Positions 33,001 through 44,609 of a stretch of 64,000 bases of DNA are shown piece by piece. Positions within the stretch are counted from its first letter, which is position 1; the number at the start of each line of letters is the position of its first letter. The notes beneath the pieces were generated by a model. That model was not told the DNA's origin. It did no database searches and saw only the letters and a list, made by a program, of their open reading frames with translations. Both the position numbers and the translations under genes were made by a program. The DNA is from Stachybotrys elegans (taxonomy: Eukaryota > Ascomycota > Sordariomycetes > Hypocreales > Stachybotryaceae), in the NCBI GenBank assembly GCA_020746835.1, contig JAGPNK010000011.1:1178001-1242000 (forward strand), read 5' to 3'.

Positions 33001-34328
33001 CTACTGCAGAGGGGAAATGGAGACGCAGCACCAGCTCATCTGCTAAACAAACAAGGGATGAGTCTAGTGCTGCCCGGCAGCAGGACCTGGGCCAGTATCC
33101 AGATGTGCTGCAATATCAGGTCCGCCTTGCAATGGCCGACTGCTGCCTCGATCGGCTGGTCGAAGCAGAGAGGGACGCAGGGAGAGCACTTCTCGGCCAA
33201 CTGAGAGTCTTCTGGCCCAACGGGGACTCAGTCTGGAGTGACGACGACGAGGCCGACACCGCCACGAGCCTTGACCAGCTTGTTCAAAATATACTGCTAA
33301 AGTTGGACGAAAACCTGGACCACAGGCCACACCCAGAGTTGCTCGAGACTCTCCAGGTTTGTGCAACGATTCTCGAAAAGCGGACTACAGAGCTCCCCGA
33401 GCTTGCGCAGCTTCGGAGCCGTCTCCTAGCCACCATCTACCGGCACCGCGACGCTGTTTTAGGCGAAGCCCATCCTCGGACGCTGGCTAGCCAGCTCGAG
33501 CTCGCCTTTGACGAGCTCGAGAGCAGAGGCGACGGCAGCATATTTCGCTCTGCGGCATCGTCTTGCGCCCGCGCGCTCGGCGCAAACCACATTCTGACCT
33601 GGCGCGCAAAGCTCGGTCTGCTCTTCGAGTCGAGCGAAGCATACAAGAATCCCGAGCTCTTCCGGGCAGAGGCGGCGGCGAACCTGTCGTCTCAGGAGAT
33701 CCTCATGGGCGAGTGCCACCCGCTGGTGCTCGATTCGCGCTGGCGCCTCTTTGTTTACAAGCTGCTCGTATACCGCGACGAGGATGCGCACGAGACGGGG
33801 CTGCAGCTGCTATCGCTCCTCAGGATGCGGGAAGTGCGGCAAGAGAGGCTCATGGAGTCACTGCAGCTCGAGGAAAAGGTGGCGCGCATTTACGCTCTCC
33901 AGCAGAAGGAGTACGAGCAGAGCTTGGCCATTGCGAATCACATGTTGGATTACTGTCTTGGCCCGATCAACGCAAAGCTGGATGGCGAATATCGGAGTAG
34001 GATGGACGGCTTCTGCGAGCGGGCGTGCGATTTGCTGCATGTCGCGGCGCAGGGGCTGCTATCAGAGTCGCAGGCTGAGTCCTGGGAGCGTTTTCAGGCC
34101 CTGAGCGAGGAGCTGAGGATGGAAGCGGCCGTTATCCAAAGATGCCGAAGGAGATTTGAAGGCACGCGCGTTCTCGGCTCCGTCATCTATCAGGCCCTGG
34201 TTCAACACGGCTCGACCGAGTCACTCGGGGAGCAGATGACTGCGGCTTTGGCTAGGCTGCGGCATAGATGGGAGGTGGACGAAGCTGAGAATGCCGAAGG
34301 GACGAGAGATGGCAAGGCTCCGGCCTAA
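30004..34328 (+). CDS. NLR-like protein lacking a NOD: degenerate alpha/beta-hydrolase plus TPR array
   Basis: Five exons: 30004..30119, 30187..30397, 30464..30847, 30934..31422, 31605..34328 (1307 residues). All junctions are GT-AG and in frame; ATG is in strong context (AACCATGG). Residues ~38-235 resemble the alpha/beta-hydrolase domain at the N-terminus of many fungal NLRs: EIVLVHDLNRGG, then RPNIIFIGFELGAWLVKNLL, where the nucleophile elbow GxSxG reads GFELG (Glu136 for Ser), so it is probably not an esterase. Residues ~238-490 are low-complexity linker with no P-loop or other NACHT/NB-ARC motif. From ~500 to ~1250 are degenerate tetratricopeptide repeats of the kinesin-light-chain type (GDDHPLTMEALSTLTSV, GKDNPQTLRYWYQVGELNLS, GEAHPRTLASQLELAFDE). 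Intron 4 (182 nt) may hide a 33-nt in-frame exon (31508..31540). Role in self/non-self sensing is inferred from architecture and from the neighbouring HET gene. Confidence 0.8.
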
Positions 34329-34923
34329 GTTGCGACGTGCAGCATCGGGGAAGGCATCCCAGCAAGTAGAGAGTATGCGAACAGTCATGGTGGTTTTCTA
34401 TTGCCCACAGGACCAAGGACAGAATCAGACAGTAGATATATCAGGATTTATATGAACATTCTGACAGACAGCACGAAGCTTGGTACACAGGCCTGCCGTT
34501 TGGGGTCCTCCATACCATCCTGTTCTTCGAGCTAGCCAGATAAACTTCGTGTGTGTAAAAGTGCTTGCATGATCGTGATGCTATGCTTCGAGCTGTCAAT
34601 GGTCGCTGGTGGGCATCCATGAACCGGTACAGGGAAAAAGCACGAGGCACGGCTCTTCGCAAAGGCTCACGGGTCACGCGGCAGGTAGAGAGTTATGATT
34701 TGACATTGTCTGTTCCATATTCTAATCAGACCGTATTACTCTGGAAATCTATTGTGTATTCGAGACACCTGACAGGAAGCAGTGAAGAAGTGAGAGGGGA
34801 ACCAGCAGATCCAAGTCCTTCAAAGTTTGTACAAAAAGAGAATTATGTGCATGGGACAATGGCCGCCTGCTACGTACATCATGGTGAGTGGGAATTGTCT
34901 ATAAACGAAAAAAATGTATGCAT
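34329..34923. other. Spacer between convergent TPR and ABC-transporter genes
   Basis: 3' regions of the two genes. Nothing else supported. Confidence 0.5.
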
Positions 34924-37900
34924 CTATGCCTTCTTGACCTTCTTCTCCTTGGGCTTCTTGGGCATGCGCACCAGCCAGTACAGCGTGAGCGCAGCGGCAA
35001 TGTTGAAGGCAACGTAGACCCACATGAGGCCAAAGTTCCTCCAGCGGTCACCGTAGTCTGCGTTGACACCAGCCAGGTACTCGTTGGTAGAGCTCAGAGG
35101 GCAGTAGTTGCAGTCAGATGTGGCGTCTCCGTTGAGAAGACGACCGCCAGCCACGTCGATGTACGGAGTGAGATACTCGAGGCACGTCTGATTGCCCGCA
35201 GGCTCCAAGTGGAGCAGCTCGTTGGAAGCGCAGACAATATCTGTGTTGGCCACCGCCGTCGCCAACATTCCACTCACCAGATACGAGAATGGCGAGACTC
35301 TGTACATGAAGATCCAGAACTGGGGGAAGTCGTTGGGGTTGGCGAGGACACCGCAGAACACCAGGCAGAGCGTGAACATGATGTTGGCGATGTTTCCACC
35401 GTTCTCAGAAGTTTCGAAACCCGCAATGATAAAGGTCGAGAAGGTACCGGTGAACAACATGAACATGAAGAGGTAGAGGAACATGAGGGCGCCTCGCTCG
35501 GTGACCTGGTCGGCCTGGGCAGCGTTGTTGTAGAGTCCGACGGGGTAGTACCAGCAGAAGAACATAAAGACAGCCATCAGACTGTTCCATGGTATCTCGA
35601 CCAGGATCTGGGAGAGCATAAAGATTTTCCACGAGTAGACCTTGGATGGTCTCTCGCGAGCCTCGTACAGAGAGCGCTGGATAACAAATTGCGGCATCGA
35701 CTGCTGAACCATCTGACCAAAGACGTTGTACAAGTTGAAAATGGCAAACATCTGGTTCTGTAGGCCCTGCATACTGTTGGGGGCATCGAAGAAGATGAAG
35801 CCGATAAAGAGCGCGACCAGGATACACAAGGCGGATTTCGAGTAAATGTACACCGGAGTACGCCAGTACTGTTGGAAGACACGGTAGAGGTTCTGCTGCA
35901 GCTGCACCTTGAAGGGGGCTGCAAACTCCTCGTAGAGTCGGTCGTCCTCGTTGTGCGGCGGGGGGATCTCGCTTCGCTGCGCCTTGATGCTTTCGAGCTC
36001 CCTCTGGACTTCCTGGTACTCGGGACTCTCGCGCCACGTGGTGAACCAATCCACATCGGAATGGGAGCCAGGAGCAGCGCCAATCACCTCGAGCATCCAC
36101 TCAGCCGGGTTGGCCTCCGGAGGGCATGGGTGGCCACCGTGACGCTCGAAATAGCTGGTCAGAGTCTTGGAGTTTTCACCAACCTCGCCGAAATACACAG
36201 TCTTTCCACCCTTGGCGAGGAACAGAAGTCGATCGAAACGCTGGAAAAGCATGGCAGAAGGTTGGTGGATAGTGCAGAGGACAGCTTGGCCAGCCTTGGT
36301 AAGCTTCTCGAGAAGATCAAGGATAGCCCACGAAGTCTGAGAGTCAAGACCAGATGTAGGTTCATCAACAAACAACAGCAGGGGAGGCTTTGCAGCAAGC
36401 TCAACGCCAATAGTTAGGCGCTTGCGCTGTTCAACGTTGAGACCTTCACCGGGAACACCGACCACGGCATCAGCGTACTCCTCCATCTCCAACAGCTTGA
36501 TGACCTCGTCAACGTAGGCGAGCTTCTCGGCCTTGGGGATGTGGTTTGGTTGACGGAGGATAGCGCTGAAGTTGAGGGCCTCTCGAACTGTTGACGTCTG
36601 CAGATGAAGATCCTGCTGCTGAACATAGCCCGTCTTGCGCTGGAACGACATATCACGAGGCTTTCCGTCGACAAGCATCTCACCGGTAATAACACCCATA
36701 GAAGTACGATCAGCCAGGCAGTCAAGAAGAGTAGTCTTGCCCGCACCCGAGACGCCCATCAAGGCAGTCAGTGTGCCTGGCTTGACCCAGCCATCGACGT
36801 GATCCAGGATGCGACGGGTTTCGTTCTTGATCTTGACATCATAGCAGACATCATGCCACTGGAAGACCGAAGTCTGCTGCTGAAGCATGGCACCCTCCTT
36901 GTCACCACCGCGCGTTCGATCGGCCGTCACCACAGGGCCAATGTTGGCCATGGCAGCTTCGGGGTCAGACAGCTTCTTCTCGGCAAGGGCGGCGGCAACA
37001 GGCTTGTGGCCACGGCGGTAGACCAGGACTTCGCCCTTTGACTTCTTCTCAGTAACGAGTTCGGTACCAATCATGTACGTGATGAGGAAGAGCACAGTGA
37101 AAGCAATGACGACTGCCAGGTTGGTCCACAGGTCACCCGTGTCGTAGTCGAATGCGGAGGAGTAGTAGTCTTGACCCAGCACGTAATCTTGTCCAAGCCT
37201 GGAACCAACTGCGGTGCAAGTGATGTACTCTGGGCCGAGGTCGGCGTACTCGGAGATGGCTGGGCTGGGGACCAGTTCAGTGCATTCAAATCGGCGATCG
37301 CGGAATTCGTTGATGATGAGAGACTCAAACGAGTAGGCGAGCGGGTCAATGTAAGTCAACCAGCGGCACCAATCCAGCATGTATCGAGGTGGGAGGACGA
37401 AACCAGTGAAGATGACAAGATCCAGGAGCAGGATTGCTGCGGGGACCAGGGCTTGGAAGAGAGTCCGGGAAAAGGCAGCGATTGTGCGGAAGAGCATGGA
37501 CATGACGAGAACCGTGGCGAAGGCGAAGAGGAAGAAGGTGAAGAACGCCCCAGGCTCTCTCCTCAGGTTAGACATGAAGTACAACGTGAGGTTGAAACAA
37601 ATGGCGTTCAGCATCTTGAAAGGTAAATCGCAAAGCATCGACGCGACGGCCTCGGCTGAGGACTGGTAGAGGGCATATCTGGTGTGCTTTTCGACAATTG
37701 GACGTTGAGCGTACAAGGTGAGAATCTGGTCATGTTAGCTGCTGGCTCAGTATAACGGGGGGTGTAGGGGCAGGCAAAACGCCGACGTACTTCGATCGAG
37801 GTGGAGAAACCGTTCATCAAGCAGGCAAAGAAGATGAGAGCACCGCGCTGGAAGAAGCTGGCAGTCGTCTCCGGAATGTTGTAGAAGACACTACCGATGA

Positions 37901-39679
37901 TCAAGGACATGACAACATTGCCGATGATACCGCCTATAGTAATGCTGGGGTCACCCGCCAGTCGCCTCCATGCACGCCACAGACACAGCTGGATCTGCTG
38001 CGCGTAGGAGATGGTGTAGGGGGACTTGGTACGTAGGCTCTTGGCTTGCTGGGCACGCTTGGATTCGCGGAAAGCCAGTGCATCGGGACCATCAATGGGG
38101 TGCTCGTTCTTGTACTCCTCAATCTCGGCCTGCAGCGCCTTGTATTCGGCGCTGTTCTTCCAAGCGGCGGCAAAGTCGTCGGGCGTGCGAGGGACCTTGC
38201 CCTCGAAGCCAGGGCGGACAACACGCTCCAAGGGCGAGGTCATCGAGGTCAGGAAATCGGGGGTTGTCTGACGGGCCGGGCACTCGAAGCCAAGGTTGAT
38301 AAAGTACTGCTTGGCATGATCAGCACGGCCAAAGAAGATCTGGCGACCTTCGTAGAGCACGGCAGCCTTGTCGAAGATATCGTAGGCGCTCTGGGGCGAC
38401 TGGTAGATGGAAACGCAGGCCGTGGTGCCGCTAATCTCTGTCTGTGTGCGGAGCGTCTTGCAGAACTCAATGGCGTTGGCCGAATCCAGACCACGGGTAG
38501 AGTTGTCCCAACACTGCAGAGGAGCACCAGAGAGGAATGCCTCGGCAATGGTCACACGCTTACGCTCGCCTCCCGAGACACCGCGAATGAACTCGTTACC
38601 AACAATGGTGTTGACCGTATGAGAGATGCCAAACATGGCCATGACCACATCGCGGACATGCTGTGCAAAGTCGGTCCTGTTGAGGCCCGGAGGAAGGTCA
38701 CGAGGCTGGCGAGCACAAGCGGCAAAAGTGAGGGTATCGCCAACGGTGAGCTGGGGAAAGTGGACATCGACTTCGGCAGTGTAGATGGCCTCGCCGCGGT
38801 GCCTCGTGTGCATCTCCTTGGCGCTGATGCCTGTGGTCTAGGTTAGCGCATGCTAGGTTCCAAGCTAGTGGATGCGGCGAAGGGAGGTGAAACGCCACGC
38901 AGGACAATCGAAACCATGTATACGGCATGCCGCTAAAGGAAATAACAAGATTTACGAGACAAGGGTTGCCTTCACTCACCTTGGTAGTTGAAATAGGACC
39001 CGTCATCGACGTAGATGCCGTTCATCTCACCAGCAATAGCCTTGAGAAAAGTAGAGCAGCCAGAGCCAGGAGGGCCGAGAACGACGAGCATCTCTCCGCG
39101 ACGAACAATACCGTCGAAGGAACGCAGGATGTCAATTCGGCGGCGGCCGTGGCCAGTAATCTTGTTGGCCACGGCAGCCATGCTAAGCCAGACGTTTGAG
39201 ACATCCTTTTGGTAGTCGGTGGCCTCGCCGTACCCAAAGACGTTCATGTTCTGGAAGCAGATGCCGGAAGAACGCAGGCCAGCGCCTCCCGGGTTGAGCA
39301 GGTCCGTCATGGCCTTGGTCCATGCGCGAGCGCTGAAGTTGGGCGAATTGGGGTTCAGAGGCGAGCTCTCGTCGGCGGTGAAGGGGTTGCCGTGCGCTCC
39401 CGAGGCGTTGGAGAATGTGCGGGCCAGGGACTGGACCATGGACTGGCGGCGCTCCATCTCTGAATCGTCGTCGTCCTTCTCGTTGCCGAGGGTCTCGGCT
39501 GACGAAGGGCCGGCATCTTCATTGTCGCTGCTGGTGCGATTCGTCTTGGTGGTTGTGGTGCGGTGCGCCTCTTCCTTGACAGCCTCGATCTCGATATCAG
39601 GGTGGGTGGTCTCGGGCGCACCGTGCGTAGCGGCGGGAGGAGCAATGTTGGTGGTGAGACCAACAGGTGCGGACGCCAT
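34924..39679 (-). CDS. PDR-type (ABCG full-size) multidrug ABC transporter
   Basis: Three exons: 39679..38980, 38830..37791, 37725..34924 (introns 149 and 65 nt). Joins give YFNYQG|ISAKEM and [15 protein letters not shown]. Product 1513 residues, the normal PDR length, in (NBD-TMD)x2 order. NBD1 has the fungal-type degenerate Walker A with Cys for Lys ([10 protein letters not shown], ~200), signature [14 protein letters not shown] and degenerate Walker [18 protein letters not shown]2 has canonical Walker A ([12 protein letters not shown]), signature [14 protein letters not shown] and [15 protein letters not shown]. Two six-helix membrane domains follow, with a Cys-containing extracellular loop before the last helix. 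It ends in a Lys-rich tail. Family members export azoles, mycotoxins and sterol-like compounds at the plasma membrane; substrates here are unknown. Start is the first ATG (GCCATGG) in frame. Confidence 0.96.
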
Positions 39680-40810
39680 GGCGGGCAGGCCCTCAGCGAA
39701 GCTCGCTGGCGATATGTTGGAGGCCGGATATATGGTGTTGCTGTTTGTTGGTGTTGTTGTCGAGGGGTAGGAACAGCCACCCAAGTCAGGAGAATCCTCG
39801 TATCCCCGACAATCAAGAAGCAGAGTCCTTGATGACGATTAAAAGTTAATGTAGAGACAGAGGAAGATGGGCAAAGGATCGACAGGAAATGAAGGGGATT
39901 AGAAGAGGCCCTGGGGGAGGAAAGGAAAAGAAAAGCTCATGGCGGGCAGACAGAGTTGAATAATAGTCTTCTGGACGGAGTATGGAGCACGGAGTTGCAG
40001 GGGTCGTGGAAGGGCGCAGGTAAGGCAAGGTCATTGAACTCCGCAACAGAACCCAAGATGATTTCGCATCGCATCGTGTTGTCAATCTTTTTTCCCACTA
40101 CTCCACGCTCCGTAACCCGTATAATACAAACATGGATGGTGTGCGCGTGTTCGTTGGATTGATCGCTTAACAGGAAGGTGGGCCCGGGCAGGATGGCGCG
40201 AGAAGGAGCCGGGAGGCAAGTACTCCCGCCAAGCGAGGCTAGAGCGCAAGGTACCGTTGAGGTAGCGTAGCCTGGACCACCCCTCATTTTCTAGCCCTCG
40301 TGATGATGACTCCGCGCACGTTTTAGGAAGAATACACGGAGGTACATGAATCGCCTAAGCTACTTTGAAGCAGTACATACGGTTCCTGTGGTTGCCCCCC
40401 TAGCTCTTTGTGCGGCTTTGCTTGGAGACGAAGGCCGTCATGCATGTACGGACATGGCGAAGCAGATTGAGATGGGCTCCGCGGCATCCCGCATCCCGCA
40501 TCCCGGCATTCAACGGACTTGCACATGCAACTACACATAGCAGATGAGGGTTACTGTACTTCCATCTCCAACCTCTAAATTTTCAGGCACAAGAAAGGAG
40601 GCGAATACGGCACCTATGCAGTGGCGAGTGTGGTGTCTGAGCGCTGTTTGCTTGCGGACTCCACCTAGCCTGGTCACTGAGATTGGCACCAATAATAAGG
40701 TATAGGTCCCCACTCCTCCGTCGCATTCTTTTTGCACTCCGACACGCCGCCACCGGGGCACTGGTAGCAAACATTCAGGATTGTCAACGTTACAAACCGC
40801 ACTCTACCTA

Positions 40811-40840
40811 ACTCATTAGGACTCATCAGGACTCATCGGG
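40811..40840. repeat. Three tandem 10-bp units, ACTCAT[T/C][A/G]GG
   Basis: Units at 40811, 40821 and 40831 differ at two positions. On the opposite strand each unit contains ATGAGT, and the last two junctions give ATGAGTC, a core resembling bZIP (AP-1/Gcn4-type) half sites. About 1.15 kb upstream of the transporter start. Confidence 0.7.
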
Positions 40841-40960
40841 ACCTCCCTGTCGATTCTCAACATCGGCGTACTTCGTCGTATTGTCTCTGCCCACGGTACA
40901 AGTCCAACCATGCTTCAAGTGATGACACCCTGATGACTGTTTCTGACATGCATATCATCT

Positions 40961-40981
40961 GTATGTATGTATGTATGTATG
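40961..40981. repeat. GTAT tetranucleotide microsatellite
   Basis: Five perfect GTAT units plus one base. Likely length-variable between strains. Confidence 0.85.
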
Positions 40982-41093
40982 CTCACTTGCTTCCGCACTC
41001 GGCCTCTGCTACTTCTGTAATACCAGGATCTGTGGCGACCGTGGCTCTGCCCAGCTTAGCCCAAAATATTGCGCATTCGCTGATCGATCGGTC

Positions 41094-41152
41094 TCACCAT
41101 GAGTCGAGCTGAGCGTCGGTTCAAGCATCAGCCTGAGTCACCATGAGTCGAG
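41094..41152. repeat. 15-bp direct repeat pair with a TGAGTCA site
   Basis: TCACCATGAGTCGAG occurs at 41094-41108 and 41138-41152. A perfect TGAGTCA (bZIP AP-1/Gcn4-like consensus) lies at 41134-41140, overlapping the start of the second copy. About 1.4 kb upstream of the ABC transporter start. Confidence 0.6.
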
Positions 41153-42228
41153 GCTTGTCGTCATTATGTCCTCCCCGCCAAGACAGTTAAAACCATGGGC
41201 CTCCCGAGACTATTGTACCCACCATTCGATTCAGTTGATCTGCTAGCAACCCGTAGTCGTCCAGCTGTTTGCTAGACGCGGCCGCCCACTCGGAGTCTTG
41301 CACAACCCCGATAGCCCGCCCATCCCTGCGCATCGAAGGGTCCCGAGCAACCCCTGTCACGCTTGCGGCGCTGAATTAAAGAGAAGGAAGATCGAAGCTT
41401 GATTGGGGGCCACACACCCATGCGCTGTCTGCCGAATCGCATCTTACCTTGTAGGCCCATGGTTACGGGCGACCTTTGACCCCGGAGCTGTTTTTCCCAA
41501 CGGCCTCCATGCATGCCATGTGCACATACGAATCGCGTTACGTGGCTGCGATTAGCTCTACCTGGTTCCGAGACGAAACGGATCATCGCAAACCCTGACC
41601 CTTTTGTTCCCGTCCAACTGCGGTGTTCGGCGCGAACAAACGAGAACTCTTGACAATCAAACTTGACATAATGCCTTCATTATTTTGCCTGGCCATAGAC
41701 AGTACAGTGCTTTGGCGTCCGTCCGGTACCTAGGTAGTTTTGAGGTCCCATCGTAGTCATATGGACGTTATTATGCCACTATCTTTTGCATTATGTCTCA
41801 CGCGCATGCAATGCTGCCAACTCCGTCTCAAGTCCACTGCATCTCCGTCAACTCCACCTCAAGTCACCACACTCCCCGATATATCCGCGGCGGACCGCAA
41901 GAATAGCGGCTGCATGCCATTTCACACACCCAAGGAACACAGATGAAAATGGGCGCGCCTGGCTATCACCGGTATCTCCACGGTGTTGGACGACGTCTAA
42001 GCTCCGCCCTGAATACCCGTGGAGATACAACAGAAAGTCGTGGGTTGATAGCCCAAGACAGCCTCATACTACGGCGCTTTACATTGCCAGAACCGCTGCT
42101 GGGTATTCTTGAGCGAATGGAGCAATAGATAGGAATGTTCTGAACAAACAATACGCTATAGCATTGTATTCTTACACTATCCGTACAGTCGAGCTTGGCT
42201 TGGACAAGGTACAACGTATCATCTAGTA

Positions 42229-43940
42229 TTACAACAGGTTGATTCCCACTCCAACCTGAAATCCCTTAGTTCCTACCTCCCCTCGCCGTAGATCGACAGG
42301 CAGGCTAAAGTTGAGTTCAAACCGCGCCACGGGATGTGCGTAGACGAGACCTACACCCGCAGCCACAGTCGGCCGTCCGGTCACCAGCTCCCGCATGGCC
42401 GTAAACATGCCGCGCCGGACTGTGCTAACATCGAGTCCGGCAGAAGATGTCTCCCCCCGGCGGTCCTGGCTCTTAAGTGCGACCAGCCGGCCGCCGTTGG
42501 CGAAGACCTGGAATCGCATGGCAGATTCGGGACCCTTGTACGGCAGCGGCATGAGCAGGTTTACGCTACCGGCGGCAAACATGTCTCCCCCTACGGAGTC
42601 TTGTCCGTCGTGAGGGCCTATTCCGCCGAGCTTGAAACCTCGTACGTCGGTTGGTCCGCCCAGCTGGAATCGATCATTCAGGCGACTGGGTGGTGCTTTT
42701 CCAAACAGGTCGAACCCTATCGGCAGAGGCCATAGCATGCCCATGCGGAATCCGCCTCCAATGGACATGCCGCTAGGTCCAGGCCTCCCAGGCAACGGGA
42801 TAGGCACAGCGCCGCCCATTTCCAGTTCGCCCTTGGAAAAGGCAACATCACCCCCCAAGGGACCAACTCCGGCAAGCTCAAGTCCGGAACGCACCATGTA
42901 TCCGCTCTGCGGAAGCTGGGGGTTATCACGCCTCTCTCGGATATGGGTATACTTGATGGCACTCTTGATGGAATCCCCTGCGTCAGTTCGTACAGTAGGG
43001 CTAGCCGTTGCCGCTAGGCCCGTGATTTGTCGCCAAGTCCCTGAGTATTCTATAGAGTGTGAGTCTCGCTGCGCGTCGAGCCACGAGAATTTCGTCGAGC
43101 CGCCTTTCAAAACTTCCTCGTGTGACGCCCACGGCTTCTCCGCCGCAGATGCCATCGCCTCGAGCGAGATGCGCATGTCTGGATTGCTGAGCACGGGGGC
43201 GCTGAGGTTGGCGCTGTATGCCGAGCGCGTGCGCGTGCCCGCCTTTGCGTTGAGCGTGAGCATCTCGGCGCCACCAAACATGTTCCGCCACAGTAGTGAT
43301 CCGTACGCCGACCCCTCGCCGTTGCCGACATCCGTGCCTGTTTGTAGTTTGAATCGAGGGAGCTCGTGAACACGGATATCGACATCGACGTCGCTCGGTG
43401 TCGTTCCAGGGTTTGTCTGCGGTGAAGCATCCATGAAGAACTCGGGTGGCTGTTTCAATATTTCTGCGCGGGTCAGCCTCCAGCCAGCCAAGTCAGATGG
43501 CCGAACGTACGTAGTCCGCTGAGCCGGGCACTCAGTATCCGCAGGCTGTCCATGACTTCGCCTACGGTGGAGGGTTTCGACGCTTCGTCTCCGAATATCG
43601 ATGCGAACATGGGCTCGAGAAAGCCGCGCCGAGTGTTGGTCGCCCCATGGAGTCGAACTTGATGAACCGTCATGGGCATTGACATCTGGTCTGCCACCTG
43701 GGCCAAATATGAGCATATGTCCCAGAAGAGGCTTGACCATCTTGTAGACTCACTGCCTGTGCCATTCGCCGCTCCTTTGCATCCTCATGGCTGCTCGCAT
43801 TGCCAGCACCAGAATCAACTTTGTGCAGCACTTCGGGATCTGCCAGCCTCGAGGCTGGGCTTGAGGCCTATCGCATGGTGAGCTCGGCTGGTGGGACACG
43901 CATCATTCATTTCACGTACAGGCTCTAAAGAACCATCCAT
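42229..43940 (-). CDS. sam50: SAM50/TOB55, mitochondrial outer-membrane beta-barrel assembly protein
   Basis: Four exons: 43940..43920 (7 codons), 43867..43754, 43697..43511 and 43463..42229, with introns of 52, 56, 47 nt (donors GTACGT, GTGAGT, GTACGT). Product 518 residues. Joins give MDGSLEP|ASSPASRLADPEVL, RRMAQA|VADQMS and LSGL|QILKQPPEFF. It carries one N-terminal POTRA domain (TVHQVRLHGATNTRRGFLEP, ~56-75 onward) and a C-terminal Omp85 beta-barrel with family blocks ETLSLNA-like EMLTLNAKAGTRTRSAY, ASHEEVLKGG, NDRFQLGGPTDVRGFKLGG (the L6 motif) and a final beta-signal (FQVGVGINLL). It inserts beta-barrel proteins such as porin and Tom40. Head-to-head with UBC6. The tiny first exon is the weakest part; a start at the in-frame ATG of exon 2 is the alternative. 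Confidence 0.93.
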
Positions 43941-44609
43941 CTTGCATGAGTTGTTCGCGAGTGCTGCAAAAGTCTCGAGTTTCTCAACCAATTTCGAGGT
44001 CGAAGCAAAAGCATCGAATCGAATCGAGTGGGTGGACCCACACTGGAAGCGAAAGCAGCTTGGCGGAATTGGAACGGAAGCTTGCAGCCACTGTGGCTGG
44101 AGTCTGTATGGCGCTTTCGCCGCTCGCGGCTCGCGGGACCGAATCAATCGGCTGGGGAAGCAAGGGAGGGTACTACCTATGCATGGATAATGGGGGCTTG
44201 TGTCGCCTGTCTCCTCCCGCCCAAGCCCGCCCAATCCCAATTCTCTCCACTGTGTCCGTCATTCCTCCAGGCGTTTCGAAACCTGCATTCGCATTCTCGC
44301 CTCCTCTGGAAACAAATCCCATACAGTCGCCCGCTTTGTCGCCTCGGCCGGCCTGTCTTAGTTTATTTCCTCGCTCCCTTTTCCTCCCCCACAGTTGTCT
44401 CGCTCATCCACAGTCCTTATCGCTGTCCGAGTACATAGCAGGCGCACCGCTCCGCCCGGTCGCTCCTCTCGCTCACTCCGCCTCACGCGACCCCCGACCC
44501 CGACCCCGACTTAACAACACCTCACTCCTCGCTCCCCGTATCTTGCCTGTCCCCCCGAGAGACTCCCTCTTAGATTTGCCCGTTCCGAGCGTCGCACAGT
44601 TCCACCGCC
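43941..44609. promoter_or_regulatory. Bidirectional spacer of SAM50 and UBC6
   Basis: 669 bp between divergent starts. CT/C-rich toward UBC6 (44380-44600), consistent with its leader. Frames in this stretch (for example 43946-44779, plus) are leader translation artefacts. Confidence 0.5.

Larger units (their letters stand above)
39680..42228. other. 2.5-kb gene-free upstream region of the ABC transporter
   Basis: Lies between the transporter start and the 3' end of SAM50, both on the minus strand, so most of it is transporter promoter. It holds the 10-bp tandem repeat, GTAT microsatellite and 15-bp direct repeats listed separately. Open frames are short and featureless. Confidence 0.5.

Noticed and set aside
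40477..40484. TCCGCGGC as a pleiotropic drug response element upstream of the ABC transporter
   Set aside because: One mismatch from the yeast TCCGCGGA consensus, single copy, 800 bp upstream, and filamentous fungi use other regulators.
43843..43858. 16-bp perfect palindrome CCAGCCTCGAGGCTGG
   Set aside because: It lies within SAM50 exon 2 coding sequence and is explained by codons; no sign of a binding site.
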